Of a stretch of DNA of 64,000 nucleotides, positions 54,248-62,446 are shown piece after piece. The stretch's first letter is position 1, and each line of letters begins with the position of its first letter. The stretch is from Ascidiimonas aurantiaca (GTDB lineage Bacteria > Bacteroidota > Bacteroidia > Flavobacteriales > Flavobacteriaceae), in contig NZ_JBBEWR010000001.1 of NCBI RefSeq assembly GCF_037646345.1, positions 434,001 to 498,000 of the forward strand, read 5' to 3'. A program made the position numbers and the translations under genes. The notes beneath the pieces were generated by a model. It did no database searches and was not told the origin of the DNA. It saw nothing but the letters and a program-made list of their open reading frames with translations.

Positions 54248-55882
54248 CTAGGTAGTAGCCATTGCATACATTTTATTTCTCTGTTCTTTAATAGCTGCAT
54301 CTCGCATATAATCGTCAAATGTAAGATAACGATCAATAATACCCCCGGGGGTTAATTCTATGATCCGGTTTGCTACAGTTTGTGCAAATTCATGATCATG
54401 CGTAGTGAAGATAACAGTACCCTTAAAATTCTTGAGTGAATTATTGAAGGCGGTGATGCTTTCAAGATCGAGGTGGTTGGTAGGTTCGTCAAGCATAAGA
54501 ACATTGGCTCGTATCATCATCATTCGGCTAAGCATACAACGTACCTTTTCACCCCCAGACAGTACTTTTCCGGTTTTAAGAGCCTCTTCGCCGCTAAAAA
54601 GCATTTTGCCAAGAAAACCTCGTACAAAAACTTCTTCGCGTTCTTCTTCGGTTTTAGACCATTGGCGCAACCAGTCCACCAGAGTAAGATCCGTATCAAA
54701 AAAGTCTGAATTGTCAACCGGAAGATACGACTGTATAGTAGTTACACCCCACTGGTATTTACCGGCATCTGGCTTTTGAAGGCCGTTTACAATCTGGTAA
54801 AATGCGGTGGTAGCTCTGGAATCTTTGGAAATAAGAGCCACTTTGTCCCCTTTGGCCAGATTGATATCTATATTCTGAAAAAGAATTTCGCCGTCAATAC
54901 TACTGGCGAGCCCATCTACATTAAGTATTTGATCTCCTGCCTCCCGTTCCTGTTCAAAAATAATGGCAGGATATCTTCTGCTGGAGGGCTTAATCTCTTC
55001 TACCTTCAGTTTTTCCAGCATTTTTTTTCGTGAAGTAGCCTGCTTACTTTTAGCAACATTGGCGCTAAATCGCTGGATAAATTCCTGTAATTCTTTGGCT
55101 TTCTCTTCTGCTTTTTTGTTTTGTTGCGCCCGCTGTCTGGCAGCTAACTGGCTGGATTCATACCAAAAGGTATAATTTCCTGTATAATGTGTAATTTTTC
55201 CAAAATCAATATCTGATATATGCGTACAAACCGCATCCAGGAAGTGCCGGTCGTGAGAAACTACAATTACGGTGTGGTCATAATTAGCTAAAAAGTTCTC
55301 TAACCAGGCTATGGTTTCAAAATCAAGATCGTTAGTGGGCTCATCCATAATAAGCACATCAGGGCTTCCAAAAAGAGCCTGTGCCAGGAGTACACGAACC
55401 TTTAATTTCGAATCCAAGTCACTCATAAGTGTATAGTGCAAATCTTCTGAAATACCGAGATTGGAAAGTAATGCGGCTGCATCGCTCTCAGCATTCCACC
55501 CGTTCATTTCTTCAAACTTTACCTGTAACTCTCCTACCCGGTCACCATCGGCATCACTAAAATTTTCTTTGGCATAGATAGTATCCATTTCCTGTTTAAT
55601 AGCATACAGGGGTTTATTCCCCATAATAACCGTTTCCTGCACGGTATGCTTATCATATGCATAGTGATCCTGTTCCAGAACAGACATTCGCTTACCTGGC
55701 TCCAAATGCACGTGCCCTGAAGTAGCATCCATTTTTCCGGAAAGTATTTTCAGAAAAGTAGATTTTCCAGCTCCGTTTGCACCAATAATACCGTAACAAT
55801 TACCGTGAGCAAAAGTTACATTCACCTCATCAAACAACACTCTTTTTCCAAATTGAACCGAAAGATTTGTTACCGTCAACAT
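54248..55882 (-). CDS. ABC-F family ATPase (YbiT/YkpA type)
   Basis: A 544-aa soluble protein with two ATPase modules and no membrane domain; ABC-F proteins bind the ribosome and adjust translation. Walker A boxes are GANGAGKST (near residue 36) and a diverged SKDSRATT in the second module. The first module's signature is MSDLDSKLKVRVLLAQAL, with LSGG missing; the second has LSGGEKVRCMLSRMM. Degenerate motifs of this kind typify the YbiT/YkpA subgroup. Walker B is LIMDEPTNDLDFE and LMLDEPTNHLDLE. Between the modules sits the charged linker (ARQRAQQNKKAEEKAKELQ). A minus-strand -7 box TACTTTTG lies at 55912-55919. Confidence 0.9.
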   Translation of the reverse strand: MLTVTNLSVQFGKRVLFDEVNVTFAHGNCYGIIGANGAGKSTFLKILSGKMDATSGHVHLEPGKRMSVLEQDHYAYDKHTVQETVIMGNKPLYAIKQEMDTIYAKENFSDADGDRVGELQVKFEEMNGWNAESDAAALLSNLGISEDLHYTLMSDLDSKLKVRVLLAQALFGSPDVLIMDEPTNDLDFETIAWLENFLANYDHTVIVVSHDRHFLDAVCTHISDIDFGKITHYTGNYTFWYESSQLAARQRAQQNKKAEEKAKELQEFIQRFSANVAKSKQATSRKKMLEKLKVEEIKPSSRRYPAIIFEQEREAGDQILNVDGLASSIDGEILFQNIDINLAKGDKVALISKDSRATTAFYQIVNGLQKPDAGKYQWGVTTIQSYLPVDNSDFFDTDLTLVDWLRQWSKTEEEREEVFVRGFLGKMLFSGEEALKTGKVLSGGEKVRCMLSRMMMIRANVLMLDEPTNHLDLESITAFNNSLKNFKGTVIFTTHDHEFAQTVANRIIELTPGGIIDRYLTFDDYMRDAAIKEQRNKMYAMATT

Positions 55883-56080
55883 ATAAATAGCCTTTAATTC
55901 TTTAAACGCTGCAAAAGTAAGAAATTGAAATGGATTATGATTTTGAAAAGCATTCTGTTTTCACTTCTTTTAAATGGTATTTTAACTAGCTGTTAACACG
56001 ATGGCTGTCTTTGCTTTGTTAGATTTGCTATGGATGCGAAATGTGCCGTTTATTGACGGCTGTTTATTTAAAACAGATAT

Positions 56081-57481
56081 ATGAGATATTTGCTTTTAGC
56101 GAGTACCATTTTTTTAATGTATAGCTGCGAGAACAGTTCTAAGGACGTTTCTACCTATTTTGGAGGAGAAATTGTGAACCCCAACAGTCCTTATGTGGTA
56201 CTTTATAAGAATGATGAAGTGGTAGATTCTGTTATGCTTGACGATAACAACCGGTTTTTGATAGAGCTTGAAACTATTGATGAAGGATTGTATCACTTTG
56301 AGCACGTGCCTGAAATGCAATACGTTTTTATTGAAAAAGGCGACAGTATCCTTTTTCGTTTAAACACACTTGATTTTGATGAATCTCTTATTTTTAGCGG
56401 TAAAGGTGCCGAAAAAAACAACTTCATGATCGATATGTTTCTGGTAAATGAAGATGAAGAAAAACTTGTTTATGACTTTTATGACCTGGAGGCAGAAGAT
56501 TTTGTGAGAAAGATGGATTCTTTAAAACAAATGAAAATTGAATTGTACGATAATCTTGTTTTGAATTTTGATCTTTCGGAAAATGCCAAAAACATAGCCA
56601 AAGCAGGTATTGATTATCCTCACTACGATGCTAAAGAGATCTACCCTTATATTCATAAAAACAAACTTCACCATGATGAAGTAGAGAGTTTACCCGAACA
56701 CTTTTATGCTTATCGAAATACACTTAACTACAACGACGAACGATTGAGCTATTTTGGCCCTTATGTTAATTATTTGAATATGTATTTTAATAATTTATCA
56801 TATGCCACCTGTATGGATCTTTGCGCCGATGATAAACCTGAAGCTAACGCAACGCTCCATTTTTATTTACACAAACTCAAACTTATTAACGGTAATATCA
56901 AAGTCAAGGAAATACGAGATAACCTTTTTAGAAACACAGCTTTTTCGTATTTGCGAAAAGACCATGACGCCTCTAACAACGAAAAGTTTATTGCACTTTA
57001 CGAACAATTTTCACCAGATAACAAATACGGTGAAGAAATAAATTATGTTTTTAGTGCCATTAAGAAACTTCAAAGAGGAAATCCTATTCCCAATGTCCAA
57101 CTGGTAAAAGCTTCCGGGCAAATTACCAACACAGAAACACTGGTTAAGGGAGCCACCGTTTATTATTTCTGGTCCTTAAACCAGAAAAATCACATGGCCA
57201 ATATTAATAAAAAAGTAAAAAAACTCGAACAGAAATACCCTGAATACACTTTTGTAGGTATCAATATTAACGAAGATCACGACACCTGGGTGAATATTTT
57301 GGAAAGAATGGGACTGGATACCGCAAAACAGTTTCGCAGTAAAAGTTTTGAAGAAATACGTGAAAAACTGGTAATTGAAGGGCTTAACAAAGTGATCATT
57401 GTCAATCCTGATGGTACTATTGTCAATGCTTTTGGAAATATTAATGAAGCTGATTTTATGGACAATGTAAAATCATTATAA
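56081..57481 (+). CDS. DUF4369/thioredoxin-like lipoprotein without the redox cysteines
   Basis: A 466-aa exported protein whose lipobox MYSC (Cys16) predicts a lipoprotein. Residues about 25-110 form a DUF4369-like beta domain, the middle is helical, and the last 130 residues read as a thioredoxin fold. At the expected WCxxC site the sequence is FWSLNQKNH (Trp364 to His371), with Gln and His replacing both cysteines. It cannot therefore be a disulfide enzyme of the usual kind and may act as a binding or chaperone protein. TAGATTTG at 56020-56027 is the -7 candidate. Confidence 0.75.
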   Translation: MRYLLLASTIFLMYSCENSSKDVSTYFGGEIVNPNSPYVVLYKNDEVVDSVMLDDNNRFLIELETIDEGLYHFEHVPEMQYVFIEKGDSILFRLNTLDFDESLIFSGKGAEKNNFMIDMFLVNEDEEKLVYDFYDLEAEDFVRKMDSLKQMKIELYDNLVLNFDLSENAKNIAKAGIDYPHYDAKEIYPYIHKNKLHHDEVESLPEHFYAYRNTLNYNDERLSYFGPYVNYLNMYFNNLSYATCMDLCADDKPEANATLHFYLHKLKLINGNIKVKEIRDNLFRNTAFSYLRKDHDASNNEKFIALYEQFSPDNKYGEEINYVFSAIKKLQRGNPIPNVQLVKASGQITNTETLVKGATVYYFWSLNQKNHMANINKKVKKLEQKYPEYTFVGININEDHDTWVNILERMGLDTAKQFRSKSFEEIREKLVIEGLNKVIIVNPDGTIVNAFGNINEADFMDNVKSL

Positions 57482-57518
57482 AAAAAGCTCTGTTGTGATT
57501 AACAACAAAGCTTTTTTT
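57480..57518. terminator. Bidirectional terminator between the lipoprotein and transaldolase genes
   Basis: AAAAAAAGCT and AGCTTTTTTT form the outer stem, with an internal C-A mismatch and the inner stem TGTTGT/ACAACA around a 5-nt loop. It starts at the stop codon of the lipoprotein gene and precedes the end of the convergent transaldolase gene by about 30 bp. Confidence 0.88.
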
Positions 57519-57547
57519 ATTTTTAAGTATAATATAATATATTCTTA

Positions 57548-58204
57548 TTATTTATTTCCCTTTTTATAATCTTCCAGAAACTTTTCCAATCCAATATCAG
57601 TAAGCGGATGTTTAAGTAATCCTGTAATAGAAGACAAGGGACCTGTCATTACATCAGCACCAATTTTAGCACATTGAATAACATGCATCGTATGTCTAAT
57701 AGATGCTGCCAGTATCTGGGTATCAAAAGCATAGTTATCATATACTTCTCTAATTTCAGATATAAGGTTTAAACCATCTGTAGAAATATCATCCAGTCTT
57801 CCTATAAACGGAGAGACATAAACGGCACCGGCCTTAGCCGCTAAAAGCGCCTGCCCAAGAGAAAAAACCAATGTACAATTGGTTCGTATGCTCCTGTCTG
57901 CAAAATATTTTATGGCCTTAACCCCGTCTTTAATCATAGGAACCTTTACCACAATTTGAGGATGTAGTTCTGAGAGCTCCTCTCCTTCTCTGATCATGCC
58001 TTCAAAATCGGTAGCAATTACTTCCGCAGAAACATCTCCGTCCACAATATTACATATGTCAACATAGTGTTTAAGAATATTGTTTTTTCCGGTGATACCT
58101 TCTTTAGCCATTAATGACGGATTGGTAGTTACACCATCTAAGACTCCTAAAGCCTGTGCTTCGCGAATTTGGTCAAGGTTGGCTGTATCAATAAAAAATT
58201 TCAT
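57548..58204 (-). CDS. Transaldolase (small, Fsa/TalC-like type)
   Basis: A 218-aa TIM-barrel enzyme of the short transaldolase/fructose-6-phosphate aldolase group, acting in the non-oxidative pentose phosphate pathway. The Schiff-base lysine is in VVKVPMIKDG. Other class marks are FIDTANLDQIREA, TTNPSLMAKEG and YVSPFIGRLDDI. ATG 58204 gives MKFFIDTANL; a longer frame begins at 58231 but lacks support. The product is about 100 residues shorter than E. coli TalB, as expected for this subtype. TAGCTTTG on the minus strand (58240-58247) is its -7 candidate. Confidence 0.92.
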   Translation of the reverse strand: MKFFIDTANLDQIREAQALGVLDGVTTNPSLMAKEGITGKNNILKHYVDICNIVDGDVSAEVIATDFEGMIREGEELSELHPQIVVKVPMIKDGVKAIKYFADRSIRTNCTLVFSLGQALLAAKAGAVYVSPFIGRLDDISTDGLNLISEIREVYDNYAFDTQILAASIRHTMHVIQCAKIGADVMTGPLSSITGLLKHPLTDIGLEKFLEDYKKGNK

Positions 58205-58239
58205 GTAAAAGATTATTATTTGGTTGCGCAATTTGTCTG

Positions 58240-58267
58240 CAAAGCTACAATTTATAATGATTACAAA
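58240..58267 (-). promoter_or_regulatory. Candidate transaldolase promoter
   Basis: On the minus strand TAGCTTTG (58240-58247) is preceded by TTTG (58264-58267) with a 16-bp spacer, slightly short for this promoter class. It overlaps the 3' end of the SDR gene, so the two genes may also be co-transcribed. Confidence 0.4.
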
Positions 58268-59051
58268 GCAGTTTCTCGAAAAATTTAGGCGGGAGTACTC
58301 TTTTTAGTACCACTGATAACTTTTGCATAAATGCTCCAGACCTGTAATGAATACCGGGTTTTTTGGTATTTATTATTCTATAAACTTTGCGGGCGACCTT
58401 TATAGGGTCTCCTCCTTCATCAACATGTTCGTCCATTAATTTTAATGAGTGACTGTATGATGTATAATAAGGAGAATTTTCTATGGCCGGTGCATGATAA
58501 CGCCCTGCAGCAATATTGGTTGCAAAATCTCCGGGTGCAAGATTACTCACGTGTATTCCAAAACTTTTTACTTCCATACGCAAAGCTTCAGTAACCAATT
58601 CCAGCGCTCCTTTTGTAGCCGAATACAGTCCCCGGTACGGTAGCCCCATATATCCTGCTATAGAAGTAATATTTATGATATGTCCCTGTTTTTGCATTCG
58701 CATAGCTGGTAAGACAGCTTTCATAACGGTAACAGGACCATACAAATTGGTTTTAAACACCGCTTCCATTTCTTCATAAGGGATCTCTTCAACAGGCCCG
58801 GTTATACCTATACCTGCATTATTTATCAAAATATCTATACGCTTCTCCTTATGTAAAACACTCTGAATCGCTTTTTCAACAGATTCTTTATCTCTGACAT
58901 CCATAGAAATAAGTGAGAAAGGTAATTTTTCATTGTACTTTTCAGGATCCCTGCTAGTGCCATAAACGCGGTATCCTTTTTCATGAAGAAAACACCCCAT
59001 AGCTTTCCCTAGTCCTGAAGAACCGCCGGTAATAACAACCACCTTATGCAT
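58245..59051 (-). CDS. Short-chain dehydrogenase/reductase
   Basis: A 268-aa classical SDR enzyme. The cofactor-binding motif is TGGSSGLGKAMG (residues 8-19), the NNAG motif is LINNAGIG, and the catalytic YxxxK is in YSATKGALE, with the upstream serine in NITSIAGY. An acidic-free start of the second strand (TSRDPEKY) suggests NADP preference. The C-terminal tail is hydrophobic/basic (LSVVLKRVLPPKFFEKL), as in SDRs that associate with membranes. The substrate is unknown. It lies between transaldolase and the SRP RNA on the same strand. Confidence 0.9.
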   Translation of the reverse strand: MHKVVVITGGSSGLGKAMGCFLHEKGYRVYGTSRDPEKYNEKLPFSLISMDVRDKESVEKAIQSVLHKEKRIDILINNAGIGITGPVEEIPYEEMEAVFKTNLYGPVTVMKAVLPAMRMQKQGHIINITSIAGYMGLPYRGLYSATKGALELVTEALRMEVKSFGIHVSNLAPGDFATNIAAGRYHAPAIENSPYYTSYSHSLKLMDEHVDEGGDPIKVARKVYRIINTKKPGIHYRSGAFMQKLSVVLKRVLPPKFFEKLLCNHYKL

Positions 59052-59122
59052 ATTCTGTTATTTTTTATAAGCTGCAAAGAAACAATAAAAAAGGAAAATG
59101 ATAAAAGGAAGAAAATAAAAAA

Positions 59123-59217
59123 GGCAAGCTACCTGCATCGCACCGCTACAACCGCATACCCTTGCTGCGTTCCCGCCCTGGGGGATTCTGCAGGAGCTGG
59201 TCGTGCAGGACTTGCCG
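59123..59217 (-). ncRNA. ffs: Signal recognition particle RNA, small bacterial type
   Basis: On the minus strand the transcript begins near GGCAAGTCCTGC (59216 downward) and ends with CTTGCC at 59123-59128, so GGCAAG/CTTGCC closes a long hairpin. The apical loop is the SRP hallmark: GCG-GGAA-CGC (59167-59176 in plus coordinates), a GGAA tetraloop, followed by CAGC and preceded by CAGGGC, the asymmetric-loop strands that bind Ffh. The RNA guides nascent membrane proteins to FtsY. T-rich DNA (TTTTTTATTTT) follows on the minus strand and can end transcription. Ends are accurate to a few bases. Confidence 0.93.
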
Positions 59218-59220
59218 GCG

Positions 59221-59250
59221 CAAATATACGATCTTTTAAAGTTTTGTCAA
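59221..59250 (-). promoter_or_regulatory. Promoter of the SRP RNA
   Basis: On the minus strand TTG (59248-59250), a 19-bp spacer and TATATTTG (59221-59228) match the Bacteroidota consensus exactly. The -7 box ends about 5 bp before the predicted RNA 5' end. Confidence 0.85.
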
Positions 59251-59304
59251 GCATTTTTTAATCTTAAATTAGTTGGTTAAATTGCTCTCCTAACCTTTTG
59301 AAAA

Positions 59305-60351
59305 ATGAACTTCTTTAAAACACTCGTCTTAAGTTTCTTAACCATTTTGTTGACAGCATGCAACGGAGGAAACTCTGATCTGGCTAAAAAAGTGGAGCTC
59401 TATCTAAACGAAGGAAAAACATCTTTCCAGCAGGGCGATACCGTTTTCATAGCGTTAAAAAAACAAAAAAACACTTCTATTGATTCTCTTGTGTACTTTC
59501 TTAACGGGCAAAAAATAGCTATACAACAGGATAGGTGGATTCTCGATAGCGTTCCTTTGGGTATTCAAAAGCTGGAAGTAAAGCTATACAGTGATGGCAA
59601 GGAAGGTATTCTTCGTAAAAGTATCACCGTTTTATCTAATACGCCTCCCGAGGTATATACCATACGGGTATTGAATGAGTTTCCGCACGATATATCTGCT
59701 TACACCCAGGGGTTAGAATTTGAAAATGATACCCTTTATGAAGGCACCGGCCGTTACGGCCAGTCCTATTTGAGAAAACTGGATTTTGAAACAGGAAAAG
59801 TTTTAAATGAAGTAGCTCTGAATGAGTCTTATTTTGGCGAAGGTATAAGTATTATGAACAATACGATCTATCAGCTTACATGGCAAAATGGAGTGGGCTT
59901 TATGTATGACCTGGATACCATGAAAAAAACAGGTACATTTAACTATGATAAAAGTAAGCAGGGTTGGGGATTGTGTAACGATGGTCAAAACTTATATAAA
60001 AGTGACGGTACTGAAAAGATCTGGATACTTAACCCCCAAACGCTTCAGGAAGAGGGATATATACAAATTACATCGCACGCAAAAGTTTACACCAAAGTAA
60101 ATGAGTTGGAATTTGCCAATGGCAAAATATATGCTAACAGCTATCAAAATGACGGGATTATGATTATAGATCCCAAAACCGGTGCCCTACTTGGGGTAGT
60201 AGATGGCCGCAGCCTTAAAGAAAGAGTATTACAGCACAAAGAGATAGACGTACTTAACGGTATTGCCTATCATCCGGGAAGAAAAACGTTCTTTCTCACA
60301 GGAAAAAACTGGAATAAACTCTTTGAAGTAGAATTCTTGAAAAAAGATTGA
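59305..60351 (+). CDS. Glutaminyl-peptide cyclotransferase (lipoprotein)
   Basis: A 348-aa enzyme of the plant-type glutamine cyclotransferase family, which forms N-terminal pyroglutamate on exported proteins. The signal ends in LLTAC (Cys19), predicting a lipoprotein in the periplasm. After a beta-sandwich-like leader of about 100 residues comes the five-bladed propeller, with FPHDISAYTQGLEFENDTLYEG as the diagnostic start. The final blade includes NGIAYHPGRKTFFLTGKNW. It is 3 bp ahead of a thioesterase gene. N-terminal Gln is common in exported proteins of this phylum. Confidence 0.9.
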   Translation: MNFFKTLVLSFLTILLTACNGGNSDLAKKVELYLNEGKTSFQQGDTVFIALKKQKNTSIDSLVYFLNGQKIAIQQDRWILDSVPLGIQKLEVKLYSDGKEGILRKSITVLSNTPPEVYTIRVLNEFPHDISAYTQGLEFENDTLYEGTGRYGQSYLRKLDFETGKVLNEVALNESYFGEGISIMNNTIYQLTWQNGVGFMYDLDTMKKTGTFNYDKSKQGWGLCNDGQNLYKSDGTEKIWILNPQTLQEEGYIQITSHAKVYTKVNELEFANGKIYANSYQNDGIMIIDPKTGALLGVVDGRSLKERVLQHKEIDVLNGIAYHPGRKTFFLTGKNWNKLFEVEFLKKD

Positions 60352-60354
60352 TGC

Positions 60355-60747
60355 ATGAATGTATATGAAAAACAAATAATGGTCACAGAAGCACATTTAG
60401 ACGCCATGCAACATGTGAATAATGTAACATATTTACAATGGGTGCAGGATGTAGCCCGTGATCATTGGGAACATCTGATCTCTGAGGAGGAAAGAACCAA
60501 ATATGCATGGGTAGTGCTGGATCATTTTATCGAATACAAACAATCGGCCCTCTTAGGAGATACGGTTTTGGTTAGAACATATGTAGCCGGCTCGCAGGGC
60601 GCTACCTCAGTACGCATCGTTGAGATGTACCGTGGCGACGGGGAAATACTATTGGCAAAGGCCAAAACCACATGGTGCCTGTTAAACAGGGAAAACCTTC
60701 GTCCGGCCAGAATTCCTGAGAAAATAATGCATTTTTTTGCTTCATAA
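60355..60747 (+). CDS. Acyl-CoA thioesterase (4HBT hotdog family)
   Basis: A 130-aa single-hotdog protein related to 4-hydroxybenzoyl-CoA thioesterase and YbgC. The active-site segment is LDAMQHVNNVTYLQWVQDVARDHW, read here as LDAMQHVNN with an acidic/His pair near residues 15-20. It hydrolyses an acyl-CoA of unknown chain. It follows the glutamine cyclotransferase gene by 3 bp, and its end lies within the leader of the next gene, whose upstream open frame overlaps it by 11 bp. Confidence 0.87.
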   Translation: MNVYEKQIMVTEAHLDAMQHVNNVTYLQWVQDVARDHWEHLISEEERTKYAWVVLDHFIEYKQSALLGDTVLVRTYVAGSQGATSVRIVEMYRGDGEILLAKAKTTWCLLNRENLRPARIPEKIMHFFAS

Positions 60748-60832
60748 ATGCAATATCTCACAGGCAATAGGTAAAAAACAGCGTGTATTCATTAAAAGTT
60801 TTATTTTTACCAATGCATGTACGTACTATATT

Positions 60833-62386
60833 ATGAGTAAAAACCTGTACTATATTTTTTTAATCACAATAGCCATTGTATGGAGTTCCTGCCGGAAAGA
60901 TTTTGAAACCGAACCCAGCAACGGGAACCTTGAATTTTCAAGAGATACGGTTTTCCTCGATACGGTTTTCACCAATGTAGGATCAGCTACCTATACCTTA
61001 AGGGTTTACAACCAAAGTAACAACGATATTCGTATTCCTACTGTTAGGTTAGGCTTTGGACAGGAATCCCGATATCGCCTTAATGTTGATGGAGTGGCCG
61101 GTAAAGAATTTGAAAATATAGAGATCCTTGCAAAAGATAGTATTTTTATATTTATAGAAACTACAGTAGATATTGATGAATTTATCACTACGGGAACACA
61201 ATTTCTCTATAACGATGCCATAGAGTTTGATTCGGGAGAACGACAACAGGAAGTAGCACTGGTAACACTTGTACAGGATGCCGTTTTTCTTTTTCCGCAG
61301 CGTTTTGATGACGGTACGATAGAAACGGTACCTCTGGGACTTGATGAGAACGGCAATGAAGTACGTATTCAGGGATTTTTTCTGGAAGAGGATGAATTAT
61401 TGTTTACTAATGAAAAGCCTTATGTTGTATATGGATATGCGGCCGTGAGTCCGGGCCATACCCTTACTATGGAACCCGGAGTAAGAGTACATTTTCACGA
61501 AAATTCAGGTCTGTTGGTTGGAAACAATGCTTCACTGGTAATAAACGGAGAATTGAGTACTGATCGTGAATTGTTGGAAAATGAGGTGATTTTTGAAGGA
61601 GATCGCCTGGAACCCGAATTTTCAGATATACCCGGTCAATGGGGTACAATTTGGCTGGCAACCGGCAGTACCGATCACCAAATTAATCACCTTACCATCA
61701 AAAATGCAACCGTTGGCATCTTAACAGATGCCAACCAGGAAGGTACTCCTGCCCTTTCCATAAAAAACAGCCAGATACACAACGCCTCTAATGTAGGGCT
61801 CTGGGGTAGAAATGCATCTATATACGGAGAGAACCTGGTGGTAGGCAATGCCGGACAACTCTCCTTTTATGGAAATTCAGGAGGACGCTATCAATTTAAA
61901 CACAGTACGTTTGCCAATTACTGGCGCAACGGTTTTAGAGAATTTCCTGCAGTTTTAGTTGATAATTTTGTTGACCTGGGGAATAATAACATTATTAGCA
62001 ACGACCTGGAAGCGGCCCTGTTTGAGAACTGTATTATTTATGGCAGCAATGATCTTGAGTTTTTTGCCGATGGTGTGGCAGAAAATACCCTGAACTATAA
62101 ATTAGATCATTGTTTGATCAGGTTTAATGATTTTAGTGGTCGCTTTACCGATGACCCTCGTTTTGACTTTTCCAATGTTACCTTATATGAGAATATTTTT
62201 CTTAATGAAGACCCTGATTTCTTAAACACGCGAATCCATGATTTTCGAATAGGAGAAAATTCTGCTGCTATTGCCCGTGGCGATGTGTCTGTTGCTAATG
62301 AAGTACCTTTGGATATACTGGGTGTAACCCGAACAGCATCTCCCGATCTGGGTGCTTTTGAAAGTATAACTGCCCATAATAATTAA
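60833..62386 (+). CDS. Beta-helix-type cell-surface lipoprotein, unassigned
   Basis: A 517-aa exported protein. ATG 60833 gives MSKNLYYIFLITIAIVWSSC with the lipobox SSC at Cys20; the frame opens 32 codons earlier but this start is better. The N-terminal 180 residues are beta-rich (DTVFLDTVFTNVGSATYTLRV, like an immunoglobulin-type anchor domain). The remainder has parallel beta-helix-like repeats (VIFEGD..., NHLTIKNATVGIL, ALSIKNSQIHNAS), ending DLGAFES, as in right-handed beta-helix proteins. Such helices often bind polysaccharide, but no catalytic residues can be assigned. Confidence 0.78.
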   Translation: MSKNLYYIFLITIAIVWSSCRKDFETEPSNGNLEFSRDTVFLDTVFTNVGSATYTLRVYNQSNNDIRIPTVRLGFGQESRYRLNVDGVAGKEFENIEILAKDSIFIFIETTVDIDEFITTGTQFLYNDAIEFDSGERQQEVALVTLVQDAVFLFPQRFDDGTIETVPLGLDENGNEVRIQGFFLEEDELLFTNEKPYVVYGYAAVSPGHTLTMEPGVRVHFHENSGLLVGNNASLVINGELSTDRELLENEVIFEGDRLEPEFSDIPGQWGTIWLATGSTDHQINHLTIKNATVGILTDANQEGTPALSIKNSQIHNASNVGLWGRNASIYGENLVVGNAGQLSFYGNSGGRYQFKHSTFANYWRNGFREFPAVLVDNFVDLGNNNIISNDLEAALFENCIIYGSNDLEFFADGVAENTLNYKLDHCLIRFNDFSGRFTDDPRFDFSNVTLYENIFLNEDPDFLNTRIHDFRIGENSAAIARGDVSVANEVPLDILGVTRTASPDLGAFESITAHNN

Positions 62387-62446
62387 TCCGGCTTACATAC
62401 CAATGTATATAATTACGTTTTCCTTTAGTGTTACAGTGAAGCAGTC

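Noticed and set aside
59046..59261. 71-codon plus-strand frame near 59.1 kb
   Set aside because: It covers the SRP RNA gene on the other strand; cysteine-rich reading is a by-product of the GC-rich RNA.
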